Positions 32,457 through 41,045 of a DNA stretch of 64,000 nucleotides are shown here, in pieces. A program made the position numbers and the translations under genes. The stretch comes from an uncultured Lachnospiraceae bacterium (lineage in GTDB: Bacteria > Bacillota > Clostridia > Lachnospirales > Lachnospiraceae). The DNA lies in NCBI GenBank assembly GCA_902476265.1, contig CABSCP010000022.1:1-64000 (forward strand), written 5' to 3'. The first letter of the stretch is position 1; every line of letters begins with the position of its first letter. A model generated the notes under the pieces. The model did no database searches and was not told the DNA's origin. It worked only from the letters and a program-made list of their open reading frames with translations.

Positions 32457-33335
32457 ATGATAAAGAGCATGACGGGCTTTGGCAGATGTGAGATCTGTGA
32501 AGCCGACCGTAAGTTTACCGTGGAGATGAAATCTGTCAACCACAGATATCTGGATGTAAATTTAAAGATGCCAAAGAAGCTGAATTTCTTTGAATCGGCG
32601 ATCCGCAATCTTTTAAAGGAATATATCCAGCGCGGTAAAGTCGATATTTTCGTCACCTATGAAGATCTGACGGAGGAAAACGTCAGCATCAGGTACAATA
32701 AGGATACCGCGGAGAAATACCTGGAATATTTAAGGCAGATGGCAGCAGACTTCGGTCTGGAGGATGACATCCGGGTTTCCACCCTTTCCAAATATCCGGA
32801 AGTGTTTTCCATGGAAGAAGTGCAGATCGACGAGGAAGGCATCTGGAAAACTTTTGAGAAAGCCCTGCGGGGAGCGGCGGAAGGCTTTGTGGAGACCAGG
32901 ATCCGGGAAGGAGAGCACTTAAAGGCGGACTTGAACGGAAAGCTGGATGCAATGCTGTCCCATGTGGAGTTCATCGAAGAACGTTCGCCCAGGATTATTG
33001 CGGAATACAGGCAGAAGCTAAGCGACAGGGTGCAGGAGCTTTTGGGCGACGCACAGGTGGATGAGAACCGGCTTTTGACGGAAGTGACCATTTTTGCGGA
33101 TAAGGTTTGCGTGGATGAAGAAATCGTCCGGTTAAAGAGCCACATCGCTTCCACAAAACAGGCGCTGACAGAAGGCGGGAGCATCGGCAGGAAACTGGAT
33201 TTTCTGGCCCAGGAGATGAACCGGGAAGCCAACACCATCCTGTCGAAAACCAGTGATCTTGAGATTTCCAACAGAGGGATTGAACTGAAAACGGAAATCG
33301 AAAAGGTGCGGGAACAGATCCAGAACATAGAGTAG
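32457..33335 (+). CDS. yicC: YicC/YloC family endoribonuclease
   Basis: 292-residue RNase family protein involved in small-RNA and mRNA turnover in E. coli (YicC) and present in Bacillus as YloC. The N-terminus IKSMTGFGRCEICEADRKFTVEMKSVNHRYLD and the C-terminal DUF1732 region GRKLDFLAQEMNREANTILSK, with ending RNRGIELKTEIEKVREQIQNIE-like helices, are diagnostic. ATG at 32457 is chosen to match the conserved N-terminus; GGGAGA lies just upstream. First gene of the conserved set yicC-remA-gmk-rpoZ. Confidence 0.95.
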   Translation: MIKSMTGFGRCEICEADRKFTVEMKSVNHRYLDVNLKMPKKLNFFESAIRNLLKEYIQRGKVDIFVTYEDLTEENVSIRYNKDTAEKYLEYLRQMAADFGLEDDIRVSTLSKYPEVFSMEEVQIDEEGIWKTFEKALRGAAEGFVETRIREGEHLKADLNGKLDAMLSHVEFIEERSPRIIAEYRQKLSDRVQELLGDAQVDENRLLTEVTIFADKVCVDEEIVRLKSHIASTKQALTEGGSIGRKLDFLAQEMNREANTILSKTSDLEISNRGIELKTEIEKVREQIQNIE

Positions 33336-33364
33336 CTGACAAAGCGGTAAAAGCGGGAGAAAAA

Positions 33365-33655
33365 ATGAGCCAGTTTATCCATATCGGTTTTGGGAATATT
33401 GTGAATACGGACAAAATCATCGCGGTGGTAAGTCCGGAGTCCGCGCCGGTCAGACGGCTGGTACAAAAGGCCAGGGAGGCCGGGACAGCGGTGGACGCCA
33501 CCCAGGGACGGCGTACCAAGGCGGTGCTCGTCATGGAAAACAGCCAGCTCATTTTATCCGCGCTGCTGCCGGAAACAATCGCTTCAAGAGCGCAGCTGCC
33601 GGAAGGGGAGGGCGCTTCTTGTGAGGAAGAGAAGGAGGAACGGGATGGAACGTAA
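33365..33655 (+). CDS. remA: RemA-family DNA-binding regulator (DUF370)
   Basis: 96-residue RemA homologue. In Bacillus RemA activates biofilm matrix and osmoprotection genes by wrapping DNA around an octameric ring. SQFIHIGFGNIVNTDKIIAVVSPESAPVRRLVQKA and VDATQGRRTKAVLVMENSQLILSAL cover the whole domain, including the Arg-rich DNA-facing loop. A short acidic C-terminal tail (EGEGASCEEEKEERDGT) extends beyond the Bacillus protein (89 residues). The stop overlaps the gmk start. Role in this organism is inferred from family and synteny. Confidence 0.94.
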   Translation: MSQFIHIGFGNIVNTDKIIAVVSPESAPVRRLVQKAREAGTAVDATQGRRTKAVLVMENSQLILSALLPETIASRAQLPEGEGASCEEEKEERDGT

Positions 33656-34280
33656 AGGGATCCTGATTGTGGTATCCGGTTTTTCGGGCGCAGGAAAAGG
33701 CACTTTGATGAAACGCCTGGTGGAGAAGTATGACAATTATGCGCTGTCCGTTTCCATGACAACCAGGAAACCCAGGCCGGGGGAAGAAGAAGGCGTATCC
33801 TATTTCTTTGTGGAAAAGGAAACCTTTGAAGACACCATCGCTCATGACGGCCTGGTGGAATATGCCTGCTATTGCGGAAATTATTACGGAACCCCGAAAG
33901 CCTGGGTGGAAGAGCAGTTGAACAGCGGAAAAGATGTGATTCTGGAAATTGAAATCCAGGGTGCCCTCAAGGTGAAGCAGAAATTCCCGGAAGCGCTGCT
34001 GGTGTTCGTGATGCCGCCCTCTGCCGGAGAGCTGGAACGCCGTTTAAAAGGCCGGGGGACCGAAACCGACGAAGTGATACGCGGCCGTTTGGAGAGAGCT
34101 GTCCAGGAAGCGGAAGGGATCGAGAATTATGATTGCATTGTGGTCAACGATGACCTGGAAGAATGTGTGGAAGAGCTGCACGGAATCATCCGGGCCGCTC
34201 ACAGCCGTCCGGGCCATAATATAGAATTTGTCAACCAGTTAAGAGAAGAGCTGAATGCTCTGTTGAAAGGAGAAAAATAA
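33645..34280 (+). CDS. gmk: Guanylate kinase
   Basis: Phosphorylates GMP to GDP. P-loop VVSGFSGAGKGTLMKRL (about residues 8-24), SMTTRKPRPGEEEGVSYFFV with the GMP-binding Arg/Tyr and Glu, and VILEIEIQGALKVKQKFP. 211 residues. ATG at 33645 has AAGGAGG at 7 nt and overlaps the remA stop by 11 nt; an earlier frame extension is not supported by a ribosome site. It overlaps rpoZ by one base (TAATG). Confidence 0.97.
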   Translation: MERKGILIVVSGFSGAGKGTLMKRLVEKYDNYALSVSMTTRKPRPGEEEGVSYFFVEKETFEDTIAHDGLVEYACYCGNYYGTPKAWVEEQLNSGKDVILEIEIQGALKVKQKFPEALLVFVMPPSAGELERRLKGRGTETDEVIRGRLERAVQEAEGIENYDCIVVNDDLEECVEELHGIIRAAHSRPGHNIEFVNQLREELNALLKGEK

Positions 34281-34525
34281 TGTTACATCCGTCTTATTCT
34301 GATTTAATGAAAGTGGTAAACAGCGAAGTGGAACCCGGCGAGGAGAAGATTGTAAACAGCCGTTATTCCATCGTGATGGCGACATCCAAGCGCGCCAGAC
34401 AGATCATTGCGGGCCATGAACCCATGGTGAAATGCAAACCCGGTGAAAAACCGCTGTCTGTGGCGGTAGAAGAACTCAGACAGGGAAAAATCAAAATCCT
34501 GGGTGAGGAAGAAGTGGAAGAATAA
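34280..34525 (+). CDS. rpoZ: RNA polymerase omega subunit
   Basis: 81-residue omega subunit that helps beta-prime fold and assemble. LHPSYSDLMKVVN, NSRYSIVMATSKRARQII and KPLSVAVEELRQGKIKIL are the three conserved segments. ATG at 34280 shares its A with the gmk TAA, so the pair is translationally coupled; gmk-rpoZ linkage is conserved across bacteria. Confidence 0.95.
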   Translation: MLHPSYSDLMKVVNSEVEPGEEKIVNSRYSIVMATSKRARQIIAGHEPMVKCKPGEKPLSVAVEELRQGKIKILGEEEVEE

Positions 34526-34553
34526 TACGATACATCCGGGAAAGGAAATGTGT

Positions 34554-35891
34554 ATGCAGATTTTATTTGTATCGCTGGGGTGTGACAAAAACCTGGTGGA
34601 CACAGAGATGATGCTGGGGCAGCTGGCTCAGAAGGGATATACGTTTACAGATGATGAAGAGACCGCCGATGTGGCGGTGGTCAACAGCTGTTGCTTCATC
34701 AACGATGCGAAAGAAGAGAGCATCAACACGATCCTGCAGCTGGCAGAACTGAAAAACAGCGGCCGGCTGCAGGCGTTGATCGTCTGCGGCTGTCTGGCAC
34801 AGCGTTATCAGGATGAAATTAAAACAGAGATTCCGGAGGTTGATGCCATACTGGGAACCACTGCCATTGACGAAATCGTGGAGACTGTGGAAGCGGTGCT
34901 GGCAGGAAAAAGGGAAGACCATCTGGAAGATATCAACCGCCCCTGCGTCTATGGAATGCCCAGAAGCGTGACAACGGGCGGTCATTTTGCTTACTTAAAA
35001 ATTGCGGAAGGATGCAATAAGCGCTGTACCTATTGTGTTATCCCTTCCGTGCGGGGCAGTTTCCGTTCCGTACCAATGGAGTCTTTGGTCACCGAAGCCA
35101 AAAAGCTGGTGGAAGGCGGCGCGAAGGAACTGATTCTGGTAGCCCAGGAAACCACGCTTTACGGCATTGATCTTTATGGGGAAAAAATGTTGCCGGAGCT
35201 TTTAAGAAAGCTGGCCTTAATCGACGGGCTTATCTGGATCAGACTGCTGTACTGCTATCCGGAGGAAATCACAGATGAACTGATCGAAGTGATGAAACAG
35301 GAAAAGAAGGTCTGCCATTATCTGGATATGCCCATTCAGCATGCATCGGACCGGATCCTCACAAAAATGGGCCGGCGCACCAGGCGGGAAGAACTGGAGG
35401 CAACCATCGCAAAGCTGCGGGAGCAGGTGCCTGACATCTGCCTGCGCACCACGCTGATTTCCGGATTTCCGGGAGAAACGGAAAAAGACCATGAAGAACT
35501 TCTGGATTTTGTCAATATGATGGAATTCGACCGGCTGGGCGTATTTCCCTATTCCCAGGAGGAAAACACACCTGCGGCTCAAATGCCAGACCAGGTGGAG
35601 GAAGAAATCAAACTGCGCCGGCAGGCGGAGATCATGGAGCTGCAGCAGGATATCGCTTTTGACAAGGCGGAATCTTTGGTGGGCGTCACCTTAACCGCCA
35701 TGGTGGAAGGAAAGGTTGCCGATGAAAATGCCTATGTGGCGCGGACCTACCGGGACGCGCCCAATGTGGACGGCTATCTTTTTATCAACACGTGCCGGGA
35801 ACTGATGACAGGAGATTTTGTTGAGGTGCGGGTTACCGGATCCTTTGAATATGACCTGATAGGAGAATTGGAAGATGAATTTACCGAATAA
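34554..35891 (+). CDS. rimO: Ribosomal protein S12 methylthiotransferase RimO
   Basis: Radical-SAM enzyme that methylthiolates Asp of ribosomal protein S12. The N-terminal UPF0004 domain begins QILFVSLGCDKNLVDTEMM and carries Cys in VNSCCFINDAKEES and CGCLAQRY for the auxiliary cluster. The SAM cluster motif is EGCNKRCTYCVIPSVRG (about residue 155), then YCYPEEITDELIEVM, DMPIQHASDRIL, ISGFPGETEKDHEELL and a C-terminal TRAM domain. 445 residues. ATG at 34554 has AAAGGA at 7 nt; ATG 34548 is possible. It overlaps pgsA. Confidence 0.96.
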   Translation: MQILFVSLGCDKNLVDTEMMLGQLAQKGYTFTDDEETADVAVVNSCCFINDAKEESINTILQLAELKNSGRLQALIVCGCLAQRYQDEIKTEIPEVDAILGTTAIDEIVETVEAVLAGKREDHLEDINRPCVYGMPRSVTTGGHFAYLKIAEGCNKRCTYCVIPSVRGSFRSVPMESLVTEAKKLVEGGAKELILVAQETTLYGIDLYGEKMLPELLRKLALIDGLIWIRLLYCYPEEITDELIEVMKQEKKVCHYLDMPIQHASDRILTKMGRRTRREELEATIAKLREQVPDICLRTTLISGFPGETEKDHEELLDFVNMMEFDRLGVFPYSQEENTPAAQMPDQVEEEIKLRRQAEIMELQQDIAFDKAESLVGVTLTAMVEGKVADENAYVARTYRDAPNVDGYLFINTCRELMTGDFVEVRVTGSFEYDLIGELEDEFTE

Positions 35892-36411
35892 ACTGACGAT
35901 TGCAAGAATCGTCATGATCCCCTTTTTTGTGGTTTTCATGCTTACGGGCTGGGGGGGCAGCGCCTCCAAATGGATCGCCCTGGCGCTGTTTATCATCGCC
36001 AGTCTGACGGACCTTCTGGACGGACACATTGCCAGAAAACATAACCTGGTGACGAATTTCGGGAAGTTTATGGACCCGCTGGCGGATAAGCTGCTGGTAT
36101 GCGCGGCCATGATCTGCCTGGTGGAAATGGGAAGGATTCCTTCCTGGATTGTCATCATCATCATCAGCCGTGAATTTATCATCAGCGGTTTTCGGCTGAT
36201 TGCGTCGGATAACGGGCGTGTGATCGCGGCCAGCTACTGGGGAAAATTCAAGACCACCTTCCAGATGATCATGATCTGCCTGATGATTGCGGATATTTCG
36301 GCGCTGTCTCTTCTCACAACCGTCATCATGTGGGTTGCCCTTGTGCTGACAGTTGTTTCCCTGATTGACTACCTTGTAAAAAATAAGGATGTTCTGTCCG
36401 AACAGCGCTGA
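35875..36411 (+). CDS. pgsA: CDP-diacylglycerol-glycerol-3-phosphate 3-phosphatidyltransferase
   Basis: Membrane enzyme making phosphatidylglycerol phosphate. The CDP-alcohol phosphotransferase signature is complete: DLLDGHIARKHNLVTNFGKF followed by MDPLADKLL, giving the DG-AR-G-D-D pattern (about residues 45-70). LPNKLTIARIVMIPFFV is the typical N-terminus, and several hydrophobic helices follow. 178 residues. ATG at 35875 lies within the rimO 3' end (17-nt overlap), indicating coupling. Confidence 0.96.
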   Translation: MNLPNKLTIARIVMIPFFVVFMLTGWGGSASKWIALALFIIASLTDLLDGHIARKHNLVTNFGKFMDPLADKLLVCAAMICLVEMGRIPSWIVIIIISREFIISGFRLIASDNGRVIAASYWGKFKTTFQMIMICLMIADISALSLLTTVIMWVALVLTVVSLIDYLVKNKDVLSEQR

Positions 36412-36483
36412 AACAGGAAAGCAGCTGTGGGAAACATGCAGGGTGTGCCGGCTTAGGCCGGGTAGAAAGGAATGGTTTAACAA

Positions 36484-37746
36484 ATGATTGTGGAACTGAT
36501 TTCGGTAGGTACGGAGCTTTTGCTGGGAAATATCGTGAACACCAATGCCGCTTATCTGGCGGAGCAATGTGCGGCCCTGGGGCTGTCCTGCTACTATCAG
36601 AGCGTGGTGGGGGACAACGGAGACCGGCTGAAGGCCGTTTTGTCATCGGCCCTGGAGCGATCGGACATTGTGATCCTTTCCGGCGGGCTTGGGCCCACAA
36701 CGGATGATCTCACGAAGGAGACGGCAGCGGATGTGCTGCATCTGCCGCTGCTCATGGATGCCCACAGCCTGGAACGGATCGAAAGCTTTTTTTCCTCCCG
36801 GGGAATCGAAATGACGGAGAACAATAAGAAACAGGCGCTGGTGCCGGAAGGGGCCAAAGTGCTTGACAATGAAAACGGGACTGCGCCCGGACTGATCCTG
36901 GAAAAGGATGGGAAACGTGTGATTTTGCTGCCCGGCCCTCCCAATGAACTGATCCCCATGTTTGAAAACAGCGTGAAGAATTACCTGGAAGCGTTGGAGC
37001 CGGGAATCATCTATTCCAGAACCGTAAAAATCTGCGGTATCGGGGAAAGCAAAGCCGCTTCCATGATTCAGGATCTGATTGACGGCCAGACCAATCCCAC
37101 TGTGGCGCCCTATGCCAAAACCGGAGAAGTGCATCTGAGGGTGACGGCAAGGGCTAAGGATGAGAAGGAAGCCAAACAGCTGGTGAAGCCCGTGGTGAAG
37201 GAACTCAAAAATCGGTTTGGGGCGGATATTTATGCCACGGAAGGGGAAGTTTCCCTGGAAAAAGCGGTGGTGGATCTCCTGCTCGCCAACGAGCTGACGG
37301 TTTCCACCATTGAATCCTGTACGGGAGGGCTGCTGGCAGGACGCCTGATCAATATCCCGGGGGTTTCGGAGGTTTTTAAATCCGGCTATATCACCTACTC
37401 CAATAAGGCGAAGCGGAAAGTGGTAGGGGTGAAAAAGAGCACCCTTCACAAATACGGCGCTGTCAGCCAACAGGTTGCCTACGAAATGGCAAACGGTTCG
37501 GCGATCCTCACAAAGGCCGATGTTACGGTTTCCGTTACGGGAATTGCAGGCCCCGACGGAGGCACGCCGGAAAAGCCGGTAGGCCTTGTTTATATCGGCT
37601 GCTGTGTGCGCGGTAAGACGGTGGTGAAGGAATACCGCTTTTCAGGGAGCCGCGCGAAGATCAGAGAAGGCGCCGTTTCGGCCGCGCTGACGCTGATGCG
37701 CCGTTGTATTCTGGAATATTACAGCGAAGTGACATTCGGCAGCTGA
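36484..37746 (+). CDS. cinA: CinA family protein (competence/damage-inducible; NMN amidohydrolase domain)
   Basis: Two-domain protein: N-terminal MoCF/COG1058 (about residues 1-170: VELISVGTELLLGNIVNTNAAYLAEQC, VILSGGLGPTTDDLTKE, LLPGPPNELIPMFEN) and C-terminal CinA domain (about 255-415: STIESCTGGLLAGRLINIPGVSEVFKSG, YSNKAKRKVVGV, VSVTGIAGPDGGTPEKPVGLVYIG). Family activities are ADP-ribose pyrophosphatase and nicotinamide-mononucleotide deamidase, recycling pyridine nucleotides. 420 residues. It lies near recA as in Bacillus, but a lipoprotein-like gene intervenes. Confidence 0.95.
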   Translation: MIVELISVGTELLLGNIVNTNAAYLAEQCAALGLSCYYQSVVGDNGDRLKAVLSSALERSDIVILSGGLGPTTDDLTKETAADVLHLPLLMDAHSLERIESFFSSRGIEMTENNKKQALVPEGAKVLDNENGTAPGLILEKDGKRVILLPGPPNELIPMFENSVKNYLEALEPGIIYSRTVKICGIGESKAASMIQDLIDGQTNPTVAPYAKTGEVHLRVTARAKDEKEAKQLVKPVVKELKNRFGADIYATEGEVSLEKAVVDLLLANELTVSTIESCTGGLLAGRLINIPGVSEVFKSGYITYSNKAKRKVVGVKKSTLHKYGAVSQQVAYEMANGSAILTKADVTVSVTGIAGPDGGTPEKPVGLVYIGCCVRGKTVVKEYRFSGSRAKIREGAVSAALTLMRRCILEYYSEVTFGS

Positions 37747-37785
37747 CCCGTACAGGCAAAGGGCGCTTTGCAGGAATGAGGGAAT

Positions 37786-38892
37786 ATGGATAATAAGCGG
37801 ATGATATATGATTTTTGCCCCAAATGCGGCGGATTGATGAAAAACGGCAGCTGTGAGGCCTGCGGCTTTAAAAAGGAGCCGGAAGCCCTGCAGGAGCCGC
37901 CGATACGGCAGGAGGCTCCTGCAGGGCTGGAAAAGGCAGCGGAAAATCAGGTAGAGCAACCTGCCCCGGGCAGCGTTTCTGAGCGGAGGACATTCCGGAG
38001 ATGGGCATGCGCCGGTGTTTCCGTCTTTCTGCTCCTTCTCTTTCTTGCGCTGGGGCTGATCGCAAAAGATGCGGGAAGCTGGGATGTTCCCCTGCAGGAG
38101 AAGCTTTTGGACGCATGGAAGGCGGCGGAAAGCAATATCGCGGCTTTGGACGGGCAAGAAGCAGCCCGGGAGACGGAAAGCCGGGAGAATGCCAAAGAGC
38201 CGGAAGCATCCCTTCCGCCGGAAAAAGAAGGGGAGTACGAACCGGATCCTTCCGACGAATACTATGCGGATATTGCGGATGCGGTGCGCGTCGACCTTTC
38301 CTATCAGATCGAGTGGGAAGATTACAGTGTGGAAAGCGACCGGGCGGATGCTTCTTTTAACACCATCTACCCCTACATTGCCGGAAATGTGCCCAATCAG
38401 GAAAAGCTCAATGCCTATATTGAAGAGGAAGCCCTTTTTTATAAGGACTACTGTGAATGGTATGTGGATCAGGCGGGAATGACATCCTGCCATATCCAGA
38501 GCATCGGCTATGTGACCTACATGGATGAGGATACGTTAAGCATTGTATTCCAGGAGCAGCTGGCTTTGGAGACGGAAATCCTTCCGGGACTGTTTGATAT
38601 CAATATCGACTTAAAGACCGGGACGATTTTGGAGCATACAAACATGGTCAGCTATACGGAGGAACTGGCGCAGCGCTTTCGGAAGCAGAACAAGGCCCAG
38701 AACGGGGAGAGTCTGACAAAGGAAGAACTGTCGGATGAAATGCTCCGTCAGCTGCTGGAGGGAGACGGCGGCGTTGTATTTTTCACCCCGCTGGGCATGG
38801 AGATCGGCCTGAACTTTAACGGGGCGTGCAACCGATACGGTTGGGCCACCGTTACGCTGAAAGACTACGAAAAATATACAAAAAAGGTATGA
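37786..38892 (+). CDS. Zinc-ribbon membrane protein with DUF3298-like extracellular domain
   Basis: 368-residue protein of unknown function. The N-terminal zinc ribbon YDFCPKCGGLMKNGSCEACGF (residues about 8-28, two CxxC pairs) is followed by a Glu/Pro linker, one membrane helix (about 72-92, GVSVFLLLLFLALGLIA) and an acidic extracytoplasmic spacer. The C-terminal region (about 180-365) has YQIEWEDYSVESDRADASFN, GYVTYMDEDTLSIVFQEQ and VVFFTPLGMEIGLNF, resembling the DUF3298 fold of the lipoprotein at 28966. Cytoplasmic zinc-ribbon plus external domain suggests a sensor-like or anti-sigma-type layout, but this is inference. It sits between cinA and recA. Confidence 0.75.
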   Translation: MDNKRMIYDFCPKCGGLMKNGSCEACGFKKEPEALQEPPIRQEAPAGLEKAAENQVEQPAPGSVSERRTFRRWACAGVSVFLLLLFLALGLIAKDAGSWDVPLQEKLLDAWKAAESNIAALDGQEAARETESRENAKEPEASLPPEKEGEYEPDPSDEYYADIADAVRVDLSYQIEWEDYSVESDRADASFNTIYPYIAGNVPNQEKLNAYIEEEALFYKDYCEWYVDQAGMTSCHIQSIGYVTYMDEDTLSIVFQEQLALETEILPGLFDINIDLKTGTILEHTNMVSYTEELAQRFRKQNKAQNGESLTKEELSDEMLRQLLEGDGGVVFFTPLGMEIGLNFNGACNRYGWATVTLKDYEKYTKKV

Positions 38893-38906
38893 GAGAATGA
38901 AAAAAT

Positions 38907-38941
38907 GGGACGGCGTGAGAAAAAAAGCTTGCAGCCGTCCC
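38907..38941 (+). terminator. Hairpin after the zinc-ribbon gene
   Basis: GGGACGGC (38907-38914) pairs perfectly with GCCGTCCC (38934-38941). The following tract is GCTTTCTGTTT, so it is a weak-tailed terminator. The remaining 260-nt gap to recA also holds a perfect 16-bp palindrome, AGCCGCAGCTGCGGCT (39015-39030), of unknown role. Confidence 0.65.
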
Positions 38942-39082
38942 GCTTTCTGTTTATGATAAGGATATCAGGATCAGAAAGCCTTTGGGCTGATAATATCTGT
39001 TTCGGAAACCCTGGAGCCGCAGCTGCGGCTGCAGCGTCTTTTGGTATGTTCCGCCATATCGGCAGATTCCCGTAAAATGTAA

Positions 39083-39111
39083 TTGACAAAGCCAACCGAA
39101 TGATTTATGAT
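39083..39111 (+). promoter_or_regulatory. Sigma-A promoter of recA
   Basis: TTGACA (39083-39088), 17-nt spacer, TATGAT (39106-39111). Leader about 35 nt to the ATG. The LexA box lies directly downstream. Confidence 0.88.
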
Positions 39112-39120
39112 AGGAAAAAG

Positions 39121-39134
39121 AGAACATCCGTTCT
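39121..39134. promoter_or_regulatory. LexA (SOS) box upstream of recA
   Basis: AGAACATCCGTTCT matches the Firmicute LexA operator (GAAC-N4-GTTC) and lies at about the transcription start, 10 nt after the -10 box, where bound LexA would block initiation or clearance. The ribosome site GAAGGAG follows at once. Confidence 0.88.
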
Positions 39135-39152
39135 AGTGAGAAGGAGAACACC

Positions 39153-40250
39153 ATGGAAAGAGAAGAGAAATTAAAGGCGCTTGATGCCGCCATTGCACAT
39201 CTTGAGAAAGAATATGGGAAAGGAACTGTAATGAAGCTGGGCGATCCGGCCAGCCAGATGAATGTGGAGACGATTCCCACAGGATCTCTGAGCCTTGACG
39301 TTGCGCTGGGCCTGGGCGGAATCCCCAGAGGCAGAGTGGTGGAGATATACGGCCCGGAATCCAGCGGTAAGACCACCGTCACTCTCCACATGATCGCGGA
39401 GGTGCAAAAGAGCGGCGGAATTGCGGGCTTCATCGATGCGGAACATGCGCTGGATCCGGTTTATGCCAAGAATATTGGCGTTGATATCGATAATTTATAC
39501 ATTTCCCAGCCGGACAACGGGGAGCAGGCATTGGAGATCACTGAGACTATGGTGCGTTCCGGCGCCATTGATATCGTCGTAGTGGACTCCGTTGCCGCAC
39601 TGGTGCCTAAGGCGGAGATCGAAGGGGATATGGGAGACAGCCATGTGGGTCTTCAGGCCAGACTGATGAGCCAGGCGCTGCGGAAGCTGACCGGTATTAT
39701 CAGCAAATCCAACTGTACCGTTGTATTCATCAACCAGCTGCGTGAGAAGGTGGGAGTTATGTTCGGCAATCCCGAGACCACTACCGGCGGCCGTGCGCTG
39801 AAGTTCTATTCCTCTGTCCGCCTGGATGTGAGGAGAATTGAAGCCCTCAAACAGGGCGGCGAAGTGGTGGGGAACCGCACCCGTGTGAAGGTTGTGAAGA
39901 ATAAGATCGCGCCTCCTTTTAAGGAAGCGGAGTTTGATATCATGTTCGGAGAAGGCATCTCCATGGTAGGGGATATCCTTGACCTTGCGGCAAGCATCAA
40001 TGTGGTCAATAAGAGCGGCGCCTGGTATGCATACGAGGGCAGTAAGATCGGACAGGGCCGTGAGAATGCGAAGATTTATCTGAAGGAAAATCCCGTAATC
40101 TGTGCCGAGATTGAAGATAAGGTGAGAGACCATTTCGGCCTGAAGAAAAAGACCTCTTCACCGGAAGCAGAAGCGAAGAAGGAGAAAGCGCCCGGGAAAG
40201 CCGGGAAGGAAAATAAACCGGAGGCTGCGAAAGCAGAAGCAGCGGAATGA
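39153..40250 (+). CDS. recA: Recombinase RecA
   Basis: Forms filaments on single-stranded DNA, drives strand exchange and stimulates LexA cleavage. Walker A GPESSGKTTVTLH (about residue 66), SQPDNGEQALEI, IVVVDSVAALVPKAEIEGDMGDSH (Walker B), FINQLREKVGVMFGNPETTTGGRALKFY (L2) and the C-terminal domain with NPVICAEIEDKVRDHF. 365 residues; the tail after about 330 is a low-complexity Lys/Glu/Ala stretch rather than the usual short acidic tail. Its stop overlaps recX. Confidence 0.98.
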   Translation: MEREEKLKALDAAIAHLEKEYGKGTVMKLGDPASQMNVETIPTGSLSLDVALGLGGIPRGRVVEIYGPESSGKTTVTLHMIAEVQKSGGIAGFIDAEHALDPVYAKNIGVDIDNLYISQPDNGEQALEITETMVRSGAIDIVVVDSVAALVPKAEIEGDMGDSHVGLQARLMSQALRKLTGIISKSNCTVVFINQLREKVGVMFGNPETTTGGRALKFYSSVRLDVRRIEALKQGGEVVGNRTRVKVVKNKIAPPFKEAEFDIMFGEGISMVGDILDLAASINVVNKSGAWYAYEGSKIGQGRENAKIYLKENPVICAEIEDKVRDHFGLKKKTSSPEAEAKKEKAPGKAGKENKPEAAKAEAAE

Positions 40251-40864
40251 TTGTTACCGGGATCGAAGAAATGTCCCGTTCCCGGAGCAGAGTCTATCTG
40301 GATGGAAGTTTCGCCTTTGTCTTGTACAAAGGCGAACTTCGTTTTTATGGGATTCGGACAGGAGAAGCGCTGGAAGAAGAGGCGTTTCTTACCATTACAG
40401 AAGAACTGCTTCCGAAACGGGCAACATTGCGGTGTATGAATTTGTTAAAGAGCAGGCCCTATACGGAGAAACAGCTGAGGGACAAGCTCGCCCAGGGCTT
40501 ATATCCACAGGAAAGCATAGACCTCGCCCTGGATTATGTCAAATCCTATCATTATGTGGATGATGACAGATATGCCCGCGACTATATTGAGAATCAACAG
40601 GAAAAGAAGAGCAAGCGTGTGATTGAAACGGATCTGCTCAGAAAAGGAATACCAAAGGAACTGGTGGAGAGCGCATTCCGGGAACAGCAGGATGCAGGGA
40701 TCGGCCCCGACGAAGATGCGCTTGCAAAAATGTGGCTTGAAAAGAAACATTTTGATCCGCAAAATGCGGATTATAAGGAAAGACAGAAAATGTCCGCCTT
40801 TTTGTACCGCAAGGGGATCGGGACGGCTGCCATACGCAGAGCGCTGTCTCTGGACTGGGAATGA
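40247..40864 (+). CDS. recX: Regulatory protein RecX
   Basis: Modulates RecA filament growth. RecX helical repeats are visible: CMNLLKSRPYTEKQLRDKL, IDLALDYVKSYHYVDDDRYARDYI, KSKRVIETDLLRKGIPKELVE and a C-terminal repeat with KMSAFLYRKGIGTAAIRRAL. 205 residues. The ATG overlaps the recA TGA (ATGA), so it is translationally coupled and under the same LexA box. Confidence 0.94.
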   Translation: MIVTGIEEMSRSRSRVYLDGSFAFVLYKGELRFYGIRTGEALEEEAFLTITEELLPKRATLRCMNLLKSRPYTEKQLRDKLAQGLYPQESIDLALDYVKSYHYVDDDRYARDYIENQQEKKSKRVIETDLLRKGIPKELVESAFREQQDAGIGPDEDALAKMWLEKKHFDPQNADYKERQKMSAFLYRKGIGTAAIRRALSLDWE

Positions 40865-40924
40865 CGGAACAGGATTTACCTGTGATGCAAATTGACCATA
40901 AAATTAAAATAACAGAGGAACTAC

Positions 40925-40953
40925 TTGACATAACTCACAATATTGTTTAAAAT
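40925..40953 (+). promoter_or_regulatory. Sigma-A promoter of rny
   Basis: TTGACA (40925-40930), 17-nt spacer, TAAAAT (40948-40953); leader about 85 nt. Confidence 0.75.
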
Positions 40954-41032
40954 TGAAGTGTTGTAAAATTGATTATAAGAATGTGCCTACCGTTGCATTC
41001 TATAACTGATATCGTACAATGAAAATTAAATA

Positions 41033-41045
41033 AGGAGGTGCTCCT
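41033..41045 (+). promoter_or_regulatory. Small hairpin enclosing the rny ribosome site
   Basis: AGGAG (41033-41037) can pair with CTCCT (41041-41045) around GTG, placing the Shine-Dalgarno bases in a 5-bp stem immediately before the start codons. Confidence 0.45.

Noticed and set aside
32169..32543. N-terminal extension of RqcH on the minus strand
   Set aside because: It would cross the palindrome and the rqcH promoter; RqcH begins AFDGITV at 32168.
39015..39030. 16-bp perfect palindrome before recA
   Set aside because: It is palindromic, but without family match or neighbouring signals; recorded only within the recA gap note. Too short to claim a function.
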